Below, one piece after another: positions 23,741 to 34,715 of a stretch of 64,000 nt of DNA. The position numbers and the translations under genes were made by a program. Below the pieces are notes generated by a model that did not search any database, had not been told where the DNA came from, and worked only from the letters and a program-made list of their open reading frames with translations. The first letter of the stretch is position 1; each line of letters begins with the position of its first letter. This DNA is from Jaapia argillacea MUCL 33604 (lineage: Eukaryota > Basidiomycota > Agaricomycetes > Jaapiales > Jaapiaceae), in contig KL197713.1 in NCBI GenBank assembly GCA_000697665.1, positions 1,080,593-1,144,592 of the forward strand. Direction: 5' to 3'.

Positions 23741-25543
23741 TTAATTATACAATACCCTGCCGTCGGCACTATCCTCCCCCCCTGAAACTGTCCGTCTACT
23801 CACGAACAGATCTCTGCAACCCTCCAACGCCTCCTTGGGTCCGCTCCGGATAAACAGCCCTTGAAGAGCTGCCATGCTAACCCTTCTCCCCACCTTCATT
23901 TCAGCCTCCACAATATGTTCAAGCATCTTGCCCAACCTCTGAACCTCCCCATCACTTACAACATCCTGGCGCACATCGTCACCGAGAATTTCACCACGAT
24001 AGAATTGAGTGAAGAGGGTGAAAGCTTGAGAAGGTGTGGCGTCGTCGATTAGAACCGTCAAGTCGACTCGTCCTGGTCGGATGAGCGCGGGGTCGAGGCG
24101 CTCGATATGATTTGTTGTCATGAAGATGACTCTTTCTTCACCGGATGCTACGCCATCGAGAACGTTGAGGAAACCCGAAAATGTGACCGCGGATTGATAT
24201 CTAATGCACCAGCATAACCATCAGGAAAGAAAAGCACACATTGAAAACCAAATATTCACCCGTCTTCACTTGTTTTTACTCGTTTATTGAACGCAGCGTC
24301 AACATCTTCGATGAGGACAAAGCTCCGCTCAGGGACATTCGAGAGGAGATGATTGAGCTTATCATCCGTCAAACCTCGCTCAGAGAGGTTCAGTACGCAG
24401 ATGTCATACGACAGCGCCCCCGCCAATGCTTGAATATATGAGGTCTTTCCTGAGCCCGGGGGACCATATAACAGATATCCTCGCCGATAAGGTATACCTG
24501 ATAGACGAATGTCAACAGCTCCCGAGCTCCAGAGAATGAAGGGAACAAACCTCGGTCGGCATACCATTGCCGACGAAGCAAAAATGCTTGTACATCGTCA
24601 CGAACTTGTTTTGATACTCCATCGTTCAATACTACGCTGTGCAAGGGCCGTTTCCGTCGAGGCTGCCCAAACGGCCTCCACTCGGTTCCCCAAGCTGTGT
24701 GTATGACAAGTTTGCCTTCTTGTCCCTGCATCGCAAGGTCTCTCGCCTCTGACAGAAGTTCCGGAAAGAGCGTTCGGTCTCGAGATAGAGTTGTGAGAGT
24801 CACAGTTTCCCATGGGATACCGGACATCAGTTGCATAGATCTAGTTTCGCGCTCCCTTTTCACCTAAACGCTGGGGTCGTAAGTTTGACACCTGGAAGAA
24901 ATAGGTTCTCAACATTTCAAAGTGGAAATTTACATACCTGCATCCAGGCACCGCGATACTTGAACCAATGGGTTCCGGGTCCAGCAACCAACTTGAACAA
25001 GACAGAAGAACTTCCATTCTTCCGCTGCTCTACGGCGGTCTCAACACTTAGCTGATGACTCCGTGTCCAGGACCGAGAGACCGAGGCCAGTTTTTTGATT
25101 CCCGATGATGCTGGAGGGGCGGCGGACGCTTGCTGTGACATCCATGCGAGGAACCATTCATAAGCTCTGTCTTTGTTGTTGATTTCCAGGGTTACTAGCA
25201 TGCGTCTGCGAAGGACGGTGGATCCTATAACGACGCCCTGTCGGAGGGCAGTCAAACCTACACCCACGCCCTATAGCCAGGTCGAGTTGGTCGAGATGAC
25301 GAAGAAATAGACGAAGAGGCTCACCATCAAGCCAAAGCCGGCTTGAAAGTATGGACTAAGCTTAGAGTGGCAGCACTCAGACCGTCAGGTTTCTCAGTCT
25401 ACCAGGGGATGTACGCACTTGTCACTTATGAAAGCACTGACAAATGATGTTTCGGGTGGTGGGATGGCATTTTGAACGACAGGAGGGGGAGTGACGGGTA
25501 TAGATGTGGGAGGAATTTCTGCAGTAACCAGATGGGTTTTCAT
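23741..25543 (-). CDS. BCS1-like AAA ATPase (mitochondrial inner membrane)
   Basis: BCS1 translocates the folded Rieske protein across the inner membrane during complex III assembly; relatives exist as several paralogues in fungi. ATG 25543 gives [20 protein letters not shown], then [20 protein letters not shown], followed by [20 protein letters not shown], the likely single transmembrane segment, with [20 protein letters not shown] after it. The BCS1-specific region continues [11 protein letters not shown]. The AAA core reads [25 protein letters not shown] (Walker A), [12 protein letters not shown] (Walker B), and [20 protein letters not shown] (sensor and arginine finger). It ends at 23741. 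Because an extra N-terminal segment precedes the membrane helix, it may be a BCS1 paralogue, not the Rieske-specific one. Its 5' end is duplicated about 2 kb away. Confidence 0.85.
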
Positions 25544-25936
25544 CAAGAATTGGTGTCGTTCCACGCTTGCAGACGAACGAGACAGCAGACTTGGATAGAT
25601 AAATTTGTGGTAAAATCGCAGAGGAATTCGGTGGCGTCAAGCGATCCGTGGATGCACGTGACCGTCGCGTCGCGTCGGAACCGGCGTGTCGTTTTCAAGT
25701 TACCCTACATTACCGCACAAGTTCAACTTGCCAGACAGTCACATCGTGTCCCATGTTCAAGAATCAGGATTACCTGAATTCGATTGCACTAGTCCTCGAT
25801 TGGGTTCAGAACAGACGGTACTCTCCGACCTTTGGGTATAAAACCTGACCAGCCACCATGTTCGTATCGATCGCGCTTTCCAACCACTCCACAACGTTTG
25901 CTTTCGTGCTCTCTCCGCTACTCGTCAACGATTGTG
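25544..25936 (+). promoter_or_regulatory. Promoter region of the unit A gene, TATA box at 25837-25843
   Basis: TATAAAA at 25837-25843 lies about 94 bases before the chosen ATG 25937, a fitting core promoter. The same word recurs in unit B at 27873-27879 with the same spacing. A second ATG at 25858 is only 15 bases after the TATA box, too close to be the start, so 25937 is preferred. The BCS1-like gene starts in the other direction at 25543. Confidence 0.6.
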
Positions 25937-27195
25937 ATGCCCGGTACATTTCTATTTTTCTCTCCCTGGTGTCATGCCGCTTTGCTGACTACTCGTTCTT
26001 GTTACTTGTAGCCGTTCGCCGAGAAACTCGTACCCATAGGGGTGCTTGCAGGCCATGCGCAGGTCGCATTCCAAGACCCATCAGAATGTCGAATGGACTT
26101 TTCAAATATTGCGAAGAGTTGGAGATGGACCGAGCCAGATGGAATGAGATTGCTGTAAGTTCGTTCAATGAAATCGAACCGTCCACCGCAGTGACCTGGT
26201 CTCGCAGGCTACGATCCGCGAACTCGCGCAAAGGCACCTCCAACTCGAGTTTAGCTATGAAAAGCAAGCCCCAGATGAGCGGGAAAGTTTTATCCGTGAA
26301 GTGAGATATTCATTGTCCTGGCTTCCCTATGATCTAACTTATGTTCGCCAGGCCCTCAGCCGGCTTCCGGCCCTGTCCAGATACGAGGATGAATGGCCCC
26401 TCCACGGTTACACCACGAGGTATCTTCCCTACAAACCGTACAATCCGACCAAGAGAGGTCGCTACGAAGTCGAAGGAGACGAGTCAGAAGAAACTGATCC
26501 TTCCAACCCTCCCCTTTCGACGCGATCCCGCAACGTCAACATCTCATCCTCATCTACTCAGCTGATCACCAGCATGGCGGGCACAAACGTGTCGTCCTCC
26601 CGACCTGTGGAATTGGCATCAGCTAGGTCCCAATGTCCAAGGCACTCAAGACTTTCTGCATCCAAACCCCGCCAACCTTCTTGCCGTGGAAGGGTATTTC
26701 GCCCGGAGGTACATATTCTCCGAATTATCACTCCTGCGAGTGCTAATTCTGATCATTAGGATATTATCGATTTGACAACGCCCACTCGCCCTCGGATCCG
26801 CTTCCAGGAAAGCTCCTCACCCCAGCCATCTCAATCACAAGTTCAAGTGCGTAGCCCAGCGACCCCACTTTCTGTGAGTCTGTCTGCTCTCTGGCGACCA
26901 TCGTGTTGACCTAAAGCAGACGCCGTCTCAGGGCGCCAGCGGATCCCAAAAGCCTTCCCGCACCCTGCCTTGCACGCTCAGACAATGCCTCAAAGAGATG
27001 GACGTAGATTCCGATCGTATCGCCCCTCTCTTCGAGAAGATTGGGATTCAATGCAAACAAGACTTGAAGGATTTCGCCAGATGGCCCGCCTCCGTGAAAG
27101 TCAACTTCTTGACCAGTGTCCTGTTTCAGGAAGAAATTCTTGCTTTTGAGCATGGGAAGCTCGTGAAAGGACTCGATCGTTTGGGGAAGATGTGA
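25937..27195 (+). CDS. Lineage-specific hypothetical protein, copy A, with SUMO-interaction-like motif
   Basis: Not recognised. Exon 1 is just ATG CCC plus one base, followed by an intron (about 25944-26011). Exon 2 reads AVRRETRTHRGACRPCAGRI, then MSNGLFKYCEELEMDRARWN. Next are ATIRELAQRHLQLEFSYEKQ with APDERESFIRE, and ALSRLPALSRYEDEWPLHGY followed by an acidic/Ser-rich stretch (VEGDESEETDPSNPP). A later exon begins DIIDLTTPTRP, which matches the SUMO-interaction motif pattern. The last exon is a compact helical domain: LRQCLKEMDVDSDRIAPLFE, KIGIQCKQDLKDFARWPASV, then VLFQEEILAFEHGKLVKGLD. It ends RLGKM at 27195. The last part resembles SAM-like helical domains seen at the ends of agaricomycete proteins, but this is an impression, not an assignment. 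The start frame of exon 2 is uncertain. Confidence 0.7.
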
Positions 27196-27411
27196 GGTGA
27201 TGATCAGGTATCCTTTCATATCTAGCTGCTGGCGCAGCTATTGTACTGCTCTTATACTCATTCCATGTCCACATGTTCCTGGTGTATGATATTCCCCGCT
27301 TGTCTTCCTCAATACTGACCGTTAGATATGCTTATGAACTTACATATGCTTCCACATTGTCCCCGTAACCTCTGAGGGAAACTAACACCTACACCCTATA
27401 GCCAGGTCGAG

Positions 27412-27564
27412 TTAATCGGGGTGGGGGGATTGACGGGGGAGACTCAGCATCAAACTAAAGCTAGCTTGATGGTTCGGATGGTGGAATGGCATTTTGAATG
27501 ACAGAGAGGGAGTCACGGGGACAAATGTGGGAGGGATGTCTGCAGGAATGGAATGGGTTGGCAT
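27412..27564 (-). pseudogene. Decayed copy of the BCS1-like 5' end
   Basis: The copy keeps an ATG at 27564, matching ATG 25543 in unit A, and a readable start (MPTHSIPADIPPTFVPVTPS versus the [11 protein letters not shown] stretch of the parent). The frame then leaves the parental one and stops after about 50 residues at 27412. The AAA ATPase part is absent. It was captured when the neighbouring gene duplicated, and is almost certainly not functional as BCS1. Its divergent promoter may still serve the plus-strand gene at 27973. Confidence 0.8.
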
Positions 27565-27972
27565 CAAGGATTTGTATCGTTCCAGGTTTACAGATGAGCG
27601 AGGCGGCGGATTGAACAGATAAATTTGTGGTAAAGTAGCAGATGAATTCGGTGGCGTCAGGCGATCCATTGATACACGTGACTGTCGCGTCGCGTCGGAA
27701 CCGCGGCGTCGATTCTCAAATGGCACCGTGACCATGTTGCCGTACAAGTTCATCTCGCCAGACACTCACATCGTGCCCTATGTTCATTCTCATTCAAGAA
27801 TCAGGATTACCTGAATTCGATTGCACTAGTCCTCGATTGGGTTCAGAACAAACGGTACTCTCCGACCTTTGGTATAAAACCTGACCAGCAATCATGTTCA
27901 CATCGATCGCACCTTCCAACCATTCCACAATTTTCGCTTTCGTACTCTCTCCACTGCTCATCGACGGTTGTG

Positions 27973-29223
27973 ATGCCTGGTATTTATCTCCCTCTCTCGT
28001 GTGACGCCATCTTGCTCACTGCTCGTTCTTGTAGCCATCCGTCGAGAAACTCGTACACGTAGCTGTGCTTTTAGGCCACACGCAGGCCGCATTCCAAGAC
28101 CCTTTAGGATATCGTCGTATTGGTATTTTACATATTGCGAAGAGTTGGAGATGGACCGAGAGAGGTGGAATGCCATTACTGTAAGTTCGTTCAGTGAAAC
28201 TGAACCGTCCACCACCGTGAACTGGTCTCACAGGCAACCATCCGCGAACTCGCGCAAATTTACCTCCAAGTTGAGTTTAGTTATGATAAGCAAACCCCTG
28301 ATGAGCGGGAAATATTTGTCCGTGAAGTATGATATTCAAGGTCTCCTGGTTTCCCTCGGATCTAACTTATATTCGCCAGGCCCTCAGCCGGGCTCCTAGC
28401 CTGTCCAGATACGAGGATGAATGGCCACTCCACGGTTATGTTACAAGGTATCTTCCCCTCAGATCACGCAATCCGACCAAGAAAGGCCATCACGAAGTCG
28501 AAGGGGACGAGTCAGAAGAAACCGATCCTTCTAACCCTCCCCTTTCGACGCGATCCCGCAACGTCAACATCTCATCCTCATTTACTCAGCTGACCACCAG
28601 CATGGCGGGCACAAACGTGTCTCCCTCCCGACCTGTGGAATTGACATCAGCTGGGTCCCAATGTCCAGGGCATTCAAGACTTTCAGCATCCAAACCCCGC
28701 CAAGCTTCTTGCCGTGGAAGGGTATTTCGTCCGGAGGTACACGCTCTTTGAATCATCACTCCTGCGAGTGCTAATTCTGATCATTAGGATATTATCGATC
28801 TGACAACGCCCACTCGCCCTCAGATCCGCTCCCAGGCAAACTCCTCATCGCGGCCATGTCAATCACAAGATCAAGTACGTCGCCCAGCAACCGCACTCTC
28901 TGTAAGTCTATCTGCTCTCTGGTAACTATCGTATTGACTCCAGACAGACGCCGTCTCAGGGTGCCAGCGGATCTCAAAAGCCATCCCACGCCCTACCTTG
29001 CACGCTCAGACAATGCCTTAAAGATATGGACGTGGATTCCGATCGTATCACCCCTCTTTTCGAGCAGATTGGGATTCGATGCAAACAAGATTTGAAGGAG
29101 TTCGCCAGATGGCCCGCCTCCGTGAAAGTCAACCTCTTGGCTAGTTTTTTGTTTCAGGAAGAAGTCCTTGCTTTTGAGCATGGGAAGCTCGTGAAAGGAC
29201 TTGATCGTTTGGGGAAGATGTGA
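27973..29223 (+). CDS. Lineage-specific hypothetical protein, copy B, paralogue of 25937-27195
   Basis: Same exon plan as copy A: ATG CCT plus one base, intron to about 28033, then AIRRETRTRSCAFRPHAGRI, CEELEMDRERWNAIT, ATIRELAQIYLQVEFSYDKQ, and ALSRAPSLSRYEDEWPLHGY. The acidic stretch (VEGDESEETDPSNPP) and the SUMO-interaction-like DIIDLTTPTRP are identical to copy A. The C-terminal helical domain reads LRQCLKDMDVDSDRITPLFE, QIGIRCKQDLKEFARWPASV and SFLFQEEVLAFEHGKLVKGL, ending RLGKM at 29223. Exchanges in this domain are mostly conservative (K/R, E/D, I/V), which suggests constraint. A TATAAAA sits at 27873-27879, as in copy A. Both copies look intact, so both may be expressed. Confidence 0.7.
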
Positions 29224-29621
29224 GGTGAGGATCAGGTATCCTTTAATGCTAGCTGCTGGCGTAGCTACTGTGCCCCTCTTATTGACGTTCCATGTCCATG
29301 TTTCTGGTGTATGATATTCTCCATTTGCCTTGCTCATTGCGGAGTCGATATGTAGTCGATCTCCGTTAGACATGCTTATGAACTTATGCTTTCACATTCT
29401 CCCCGTAACCTCTGGTCGTCACGATCAGCAATGGTTCAGAATGTTTGCCAATACAAGCGGATCTCAACTAACGAACAAGTGCGTAGAATGACAACATCTC
29501 GGGATTCCTTGAAGGCATACGACGGAGAAGGCGATGGGTGTAATGCCGTATCGTTATATTTGAAACAATGTGATGTAGCGGGTCATGAAAAGGAAGGGAG
29601 AGCAAACAAAGCATGCTGTAA
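29224..29621. other. Intergenic region between copy B and the Ran gene
   Basis: The end of unit B reaches about 29417. The rest, up to the Ran stop codon at 29622, holds no recognisable exon or RNA. Confidence 0.45.
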
Positions 29622-30778
29622 CTACAAGTCTTCGTCCTCCTCGGGAAGAGGAACAGCCTCAGCCTAAGAATGGTGATATGAGATTGTGTCGATGCGTGCA
29701 AGGGCCAGGCAAGCAAAACTTACCTGCGCCAACTCTCGGTTGTACTGTTCCATCAATGCTGCGTCAACCTGGACCTCAGCGGGTGCGAGGGCGGGAGCGG
29801 CGACAAATTCGAGAGAGGGATTGCTGGAGTTGGGGATAGTTAGAATCGTAGGTTTCACCAAGAGAGCAAGGAGACAGACCCAACAAGCTTCCTCGCAAGC
29901 CAAAGGAAGGGTTTCTCGAAGTTGTAGTTGGACTTCGCAGAAATCTCGAAGTATTGCAAGTTCTTCTTCCTGTGGAAGGTGACGTGGGCAGTTTTCACTT
30001 TTCGCTCCTACGAAGATGATGCCCCCGAATGGCGAGGCAATACTATTAGTAATCACACAACATTGTTGCAGGAATTAAATTCATTAACGAACCTTGACGT
30101 CGACCTTGTTCCCGCAAAGGACAATCGGAATGTTCTCGCACACTCGCTCAAGATCTCGGTGCCAGTTGGGTACGCTCTTGTATGTGATACGGGATGTGAC
30201 GTCGAACATGATGATTCCGCATTGGCCTTGGATGTAGTAACCATCGCGAAGGCCACCGAACTTCTCCTGTCCGGCGGTATCCCAAACGTTGAAGCAGATG
30301 GTACCGAAATTTGTTGAGAATGTGAGAGGATGAACCTCGACACCGAGAGTAGCTGAACCAAGGTGCAATGATGAGATCGGTGATAAAGGAGGGGGATCTG
30401 TTTGGGATAATGTGATGGAAAAAGAGACAGAGACTTACCGATGTATTTCTTCTCGAATTCACCAGTCAAGTGGCGCTACAACGAGAGGATAATCAGCACC
30501 TGATCAACCAAGATGTCAAGTCGTCCGAGTACACTAACCTTGACAAAGGTGGTTTTCCCGGTTCCTCCATCGCCAACTGCAGACGATCACAGCGTATCGC
30601 GAAGGGAAAGCAGATCGCGCAATATGGTTGGGCAGGACGCGAGAAAGTCGACACAAAATCCGCCAATCGATCGAAAAGAAAAACAGGTGATGGGTTAACA
30701 AAGGCCATTGCCTGTGGCGCAACGACTTGACGAACCAAGGACGAGCTTGAATGTGGGCACGGTTTGCTGATCAGCCAT
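29622..30778 (-). CDS. GSP1: GTP-binding nuclear protein Ran
   Basis: Ran drives nucleocytoplasmic transport and spindle assembly by cycling between GTP and GDP. ATG 30778 gives [15 protein letters not shown], an intron, then [20 protein letters not shown] (the P-loop), [14 protein letters not shown] with the switch I threonine, and [20 protein letters not shown] (switch II). It continues [14 protein letters not shown]-like residues (here [20 protein letters not shown]), then [17 protein letters not shown] (the NKVD base-specificity motif) and [20 protein letters not shown], the [13 protein letters not shown] stretch being a Ran hallmark. The end is [32 protein letters not shown] and then the acidic LPEEDEDL at 29622. 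About seven introns; no missing residue was seen. Length about 215 residues, as expected. Confidence 0.96.
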
Positions 30779-32002
30779 GATGAAGCTCTATGATATGAGG
30801 AGAAAGTGAAGACGGGAGAGGGATGGTGGTGGTGAAGGGTAGAGCAGAGCGTTCGACTCAGGCCGGATGAGATAAAGTTTTCGCGTTGTTTGTACGCGGC
30901 GCTTCCCCAACGTGACTTCACCTTTCTCGGCCATTCGTGAAGCTTTTCAGGTCTTGTCGCCTTTCACTTCTTTGCTGTTGAGCTGGACCTAAAAACGTCA
31001 TTCTGTGTCCGTTTGCACTTTGACTACGCTGTATCCTTTCTTTCTTTGACACGAAACCGTCGTTTGCACCTTCCCAACATCGATTCGGCTTCCCCGTCAT
31101 GCATTCATCCTTGAATCTTGAGTCGGTCCCGACACGACAAGTATGATTCACTCCAGCTCAGCTTGACACGCCTGACTATTGACTAAGCCCATCCAGAGGG
31201 CCAACATGCTTCTACCAATCCAACCCATAATAAAGTCCCTCCAAACCGCTGTTGACTTCCGTAACTTTGCCGCTCGTCTCAGGTACTCGATCTTAGATTT
31301 CCCTCCGTCGATAATGAAAGGGTCGGCGTTTTTAACTTAGAGCTATTTCTCTCGAAAATCCTCTGTTCGCACCTGGCTGTGGCGTGAAATCCGACCGTAG
31401 CACTGGAATATTTCAGAAACAACTTTCTTATAAGGGGCTCCAGCCAAGTTGGTCAAGCAGGGTTGGTCTGCATCCCAACCTAAGTTCCGCACCCCTTAGC
31501 CCACTCTGACTGTGGCGGACGCCGTTCAATTTTACATTCGCAACGCGATGGCCGCCTGCAGGGGCCGACCATCGCAGTTCTCACAGTATCGCCTGCGCGA
31601 CGCGTGTACACGGCAGAGAAAACCATAACTTACCATGCACATCGCTGACCTGGCTGCTTATATCAAAGGGTAGCTGCGGAGACAACTGTAGCGCTTTCTC
31701 TGCGTCCTGAGTCAGATCAAGTACTGTGTTTTCAAAATTTGAATGCAGCCACGCAGCCGAGCTGAGGAATGACCTCGTGAACGTTTGTTTTGCGTTTGTT
31801 GGTTTGCATAATCTGTTTTCGCCGGCTTGCCGCGGCCGATGCGGCAAAGCTGACGCATCTCGTCCTCAGAACCATCATCGGTCAAAAGGATGCCGTCTGG
31901 GGCACATATAGTCCCCCGCAGGGTCATTTGCTTGCCTCCACAGTTCCTCTCCTAGATTACTCGTCCTTTTCCATCTTGACGACTGGATCTTGTTCTGCCA
32001 AT
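30779..32002. other. Intergenic region of 1.2 kb, divergent promoters of Ran and the MFS gene
   Basis: No exon chain or RNA gene was recognised. The short open frames here are not supported by splicing or similarity. Near 31840-31990 the sequence leads into the MFS gene. This is one of the longest gene-free stretches of the window. Confidence 0.5.
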
Positions 32003-34715
32003 ATGTCCAACGAGGTCTCACCACCTTCACCAATTGACGAAAAGGCGAAGCAAAAACACGGCGCCCACTGGAAGGCTAACGAGGAACATGTTTTACCGAA
32101 CAACCGACTCGGGATTGTGTTTGCGGGTTTAATGGCGTGCACTTTTCTCGCTGCTCTGGATCAGGTTTGTATTTTGTCTGGGCTCTACGACATTTCCTAA
32201 CATCCCTTCAGACAATCGTTGCCACTGCGCTCCCAACAATCGTGCAAGATTTAGGAGGGGGGAAAGAGTACAGCTGGGTGGGAACGTGCGTGCGTTCTTC
32301 CGTTGCGACGACAACGTTTTCTAACCTTTACTCGTGAAGTGCATATTTATTAGCGTCTGCCAGTCTTGGTCCTCTGTACGGCAAGCTCTCGGATGTGATA
32401 GGTGGGTCGTCAATCGGTCATAATTGAGCTGTCAATGTGAACATGCTTCAGGTCGAAAACCCGTTCTCTATGGTTCCATCGTTATTTTCCTCATCACTTC
32501 AGCTCTCTGTGGCGCTGCGCAGAGCATGATATGGCTAGTTGTCTGCCGAGCATTCCAGGGTATTGGAGGCGGTGGTATCATGCAGATGGTGCAAATTACG
32601 ATCTCGGATATTGTGTCCCTCCAAGAGTAGGTTTTTATTTATTTATAGATTTTGGTGACTTGTACTCACGTCGATTCTCAGCCGAGGTAAATACGGAGGT
32701 TTCATTGGTGCTACATGGGGCATTGCAAGGTATGTTTTCCTGCCGTGTCTCAACCGCTCCTCATTAACAACCACCTCAGCGTCATTGGGCCTCTCCTCGG
32801 TGGTGTACGTCCGGGCACTATTTTTGTGACGATCTAATCTCTGATTTTCTCCTTATTAAGGCATTTACTGACCACGTCTCGTGGAGGTGGTGGGTTCTTT
32901 ATCGATTTCCTGTTGCCATCATTCACTGATGCCGTATTCTCAAGGTGCTTTTGGATCAATTTGTGCGAGATTTCTCCTATCATCGGCCGTCTGGTGTCTG
33001 ACACTCTCGTAGGCCAACCGGAGGTGTTGCGGGTGCTGTTCTGTTCTTCTTCTTGAACCTGAACCCGCATCACGGAAAGACCTTCCGTCAACATGTCCAG
33101 GAATTCGATTTTATTGGCCTATTCTTGATCGTCGCCGGTGTCATTGCCCTTCTGATTGGCTTCAACTATGGTGAAACAAGCTGTAAGTTCTTTATTGTCC
33201 CACCTTGGCTTTTCAGTGGGATCTAATTGTTAAACTGGTGTCTAGGGTCGTCCAAGCAGACCATTGCGCTGCTGGTTGTAGGAGGAGTTCTTATTTTAGC
33301 TGGAGCTATCAATGAGGCGTTCACAACACGTGCGCCCATTGTGCCTCCGCGATTGTTCAAGACTCGTACAACGGGAATCATCTTGGTCATCGTCTTTTTG
33401 CATGCCTTGGCTTTCTTCGCGGGTAAGGTTACTCATTCTTACGGCGTCGTGCAATGCTGAAAGTTCTCCGAAGGTGCATATTACCTTCCGTTATTTTTCC
33501 AGGTTCTCGGGTCTTCAGCCACAATGGCTGGTGTGAAGTAAGAACTCGAATGTTGACCACTTCCGATCCGCTCATTCTCCCTGCAGGATGCTTCCTTATT
33601 CTTTGGGCGCTTCAGTCATCTCTGCCGGTGGAGGAATCCTCGTCACACGGTTGGGCAGCTACAGGCCCATCCTATGGGTTTCCCTAGCGGTCATGGTTTT
33701 GGGCTTTGGCCTCATGATCCGTATGGATGACACATCGAATGGGTATGTTTTCATCCCTCCATTTCATTGATGCAATTAGTTTACCTGGTTGTCACAGTGC
33801 CGAGAATGAGCTATACCCTCTTGTTGCTGCTTTGGGTCTCGGGTCTTTGTTCCAAGTATGTCCGTTGTTTTGTTGCCAGACCATCGTTGTGAACGCATCT
33901 TTCCATATAGGTACCACTAATCGCTTTACAAGCCGCTATGCCCCTCAAGGACATGGCTACCAGCACTTCAACATTTATGTTCATCCGGTGCGTTTTCCGC
34001 CGTAGAGTATAAGGTGTAAATGCTCATAGACCGATCAGGACTCTCGGGGGTACCATTGGTATCTCAATAGGTGAAGCAATCTTGAGCAGCGTAAGCATCT
34101 TTCTTTTTTGGCCACCCATCATTTGTTAAGCTGGGATGCAACAGACATTACAACGACGAATCAAAAGCATACCCGGTCTAACCATCGATACCTCGCCTGC
34201 TGCACTCAACCAAGAGGTCCGTCAGCTGGGCAACCTCGTCGTGAGTACACCGGTGCGGATTTTATATCAACTGCTCACGGTTTGTCTAGGATCCCGCACA
34301 GCAAAAGGCGCTCATCCATGCATTCACAAGATCCATCAGCACAATCTGGCTCGTGAATACGCCCTTGATTGGATTCGCATTTTTCTTGTGTGAGTCTCAT
34401 CCATCCTCATTTTTTGTCGAACGATTGTTGACTCCTCGTCCAGCCTTCTTCCTTAGACATTATACCTTGAAGCGGGTGACCGTGAAGAGCGGTGCCGCAA
34501 AGGGTGATGTCGAATCAGGGCAAGCACACGTCACCATCGAGGAAGGGCAAACACAAATACCCGTTGGACCCGCAGGCACTGACGGTGAGAACCACGACAT
34601 CACGGAGAGCGACGACCCAGTAGACAAGAAGCTTTCGATCCCGTCCGACGGTGCAAGTGAACGAACACGGACGAGTGCAGCGGCGGAACTCAATGATGAA
34701 AAGGAGGAGGCATAA
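32003..34715 (+). CDS. MFS transporter, 14-helix drug:H+ antiporter type
   Basis: A plasma-membrane or vacuolar exporter of small molecules driven by the proton gradient (family knowledge). ATG 32003 gives MSNEVSPPSPIDEKAKQKHG, then NRLGIVFAGLMACTFLAALD, TM1 ending in LDQTIVATALPTIVQDLGGG, a DHA2 signature. Motif A is YGKLSDVIGRKPV, then FLITSALCGAAQSMIWLVVC, RAFQGIGGGGIMQMVQ, and motif C-like ATWGIASVIGPLLGGAFTD. WR|CFWINLPTGGVAGAVLFFFL is pieced from two short introns, restoring a well-known motif. Further helices follow (LIVAGVIALLIGFNYGETS; GIILVIVFLHALAFFAG; ALGLGSLFQVPLIALQAAM). The cytosolic tail is acidic and Ser/Thr-rich (ITESDDPVDKK), ending NDEKEEA at 34715. About 13 short introns. 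The substrate cannot be inferred. Family paralogues are numerous in fungi. Confidence 0.9.

Larger units (their letters stand above)
25255..27378. repeat. Tandem duplication, unit A
   Basis: The sequence from about 25255 to 27378 matches 27385-29417 in order and orientation. It carries the 5' end of the BCS1-like gene, an intergenic promoter, and a complete plus-strand gene. By eye roughly nine in ten bases match in the coding part around 26340-26760, including introns. Limits are estimated from shared words such as CCTATAGCCAGGTCGAGTT (start) and CCCCGTAACCTCT (end). Confidence 0.85.
27385..29417. repeat. Tandem duplication, unit B
   Basis: This is the second copy of unit A, head to tail, with only a few bases between them. 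It lacks about 90 bases present in unit A (around 25345-25440), near the start of the BCS1-derived part, and has other small gaps. It ends at CCCCGTAACCTCT (near 29400), the same word that closes unit A. Confidence 0.85.

Noticed and set aside
25858-25936. ATG at 25858 as start of copy A
   Set aside because: It begins only 15 bases after the TATA box and its frame soon stops after splicing; ATG 25937 fits both duplicates better.
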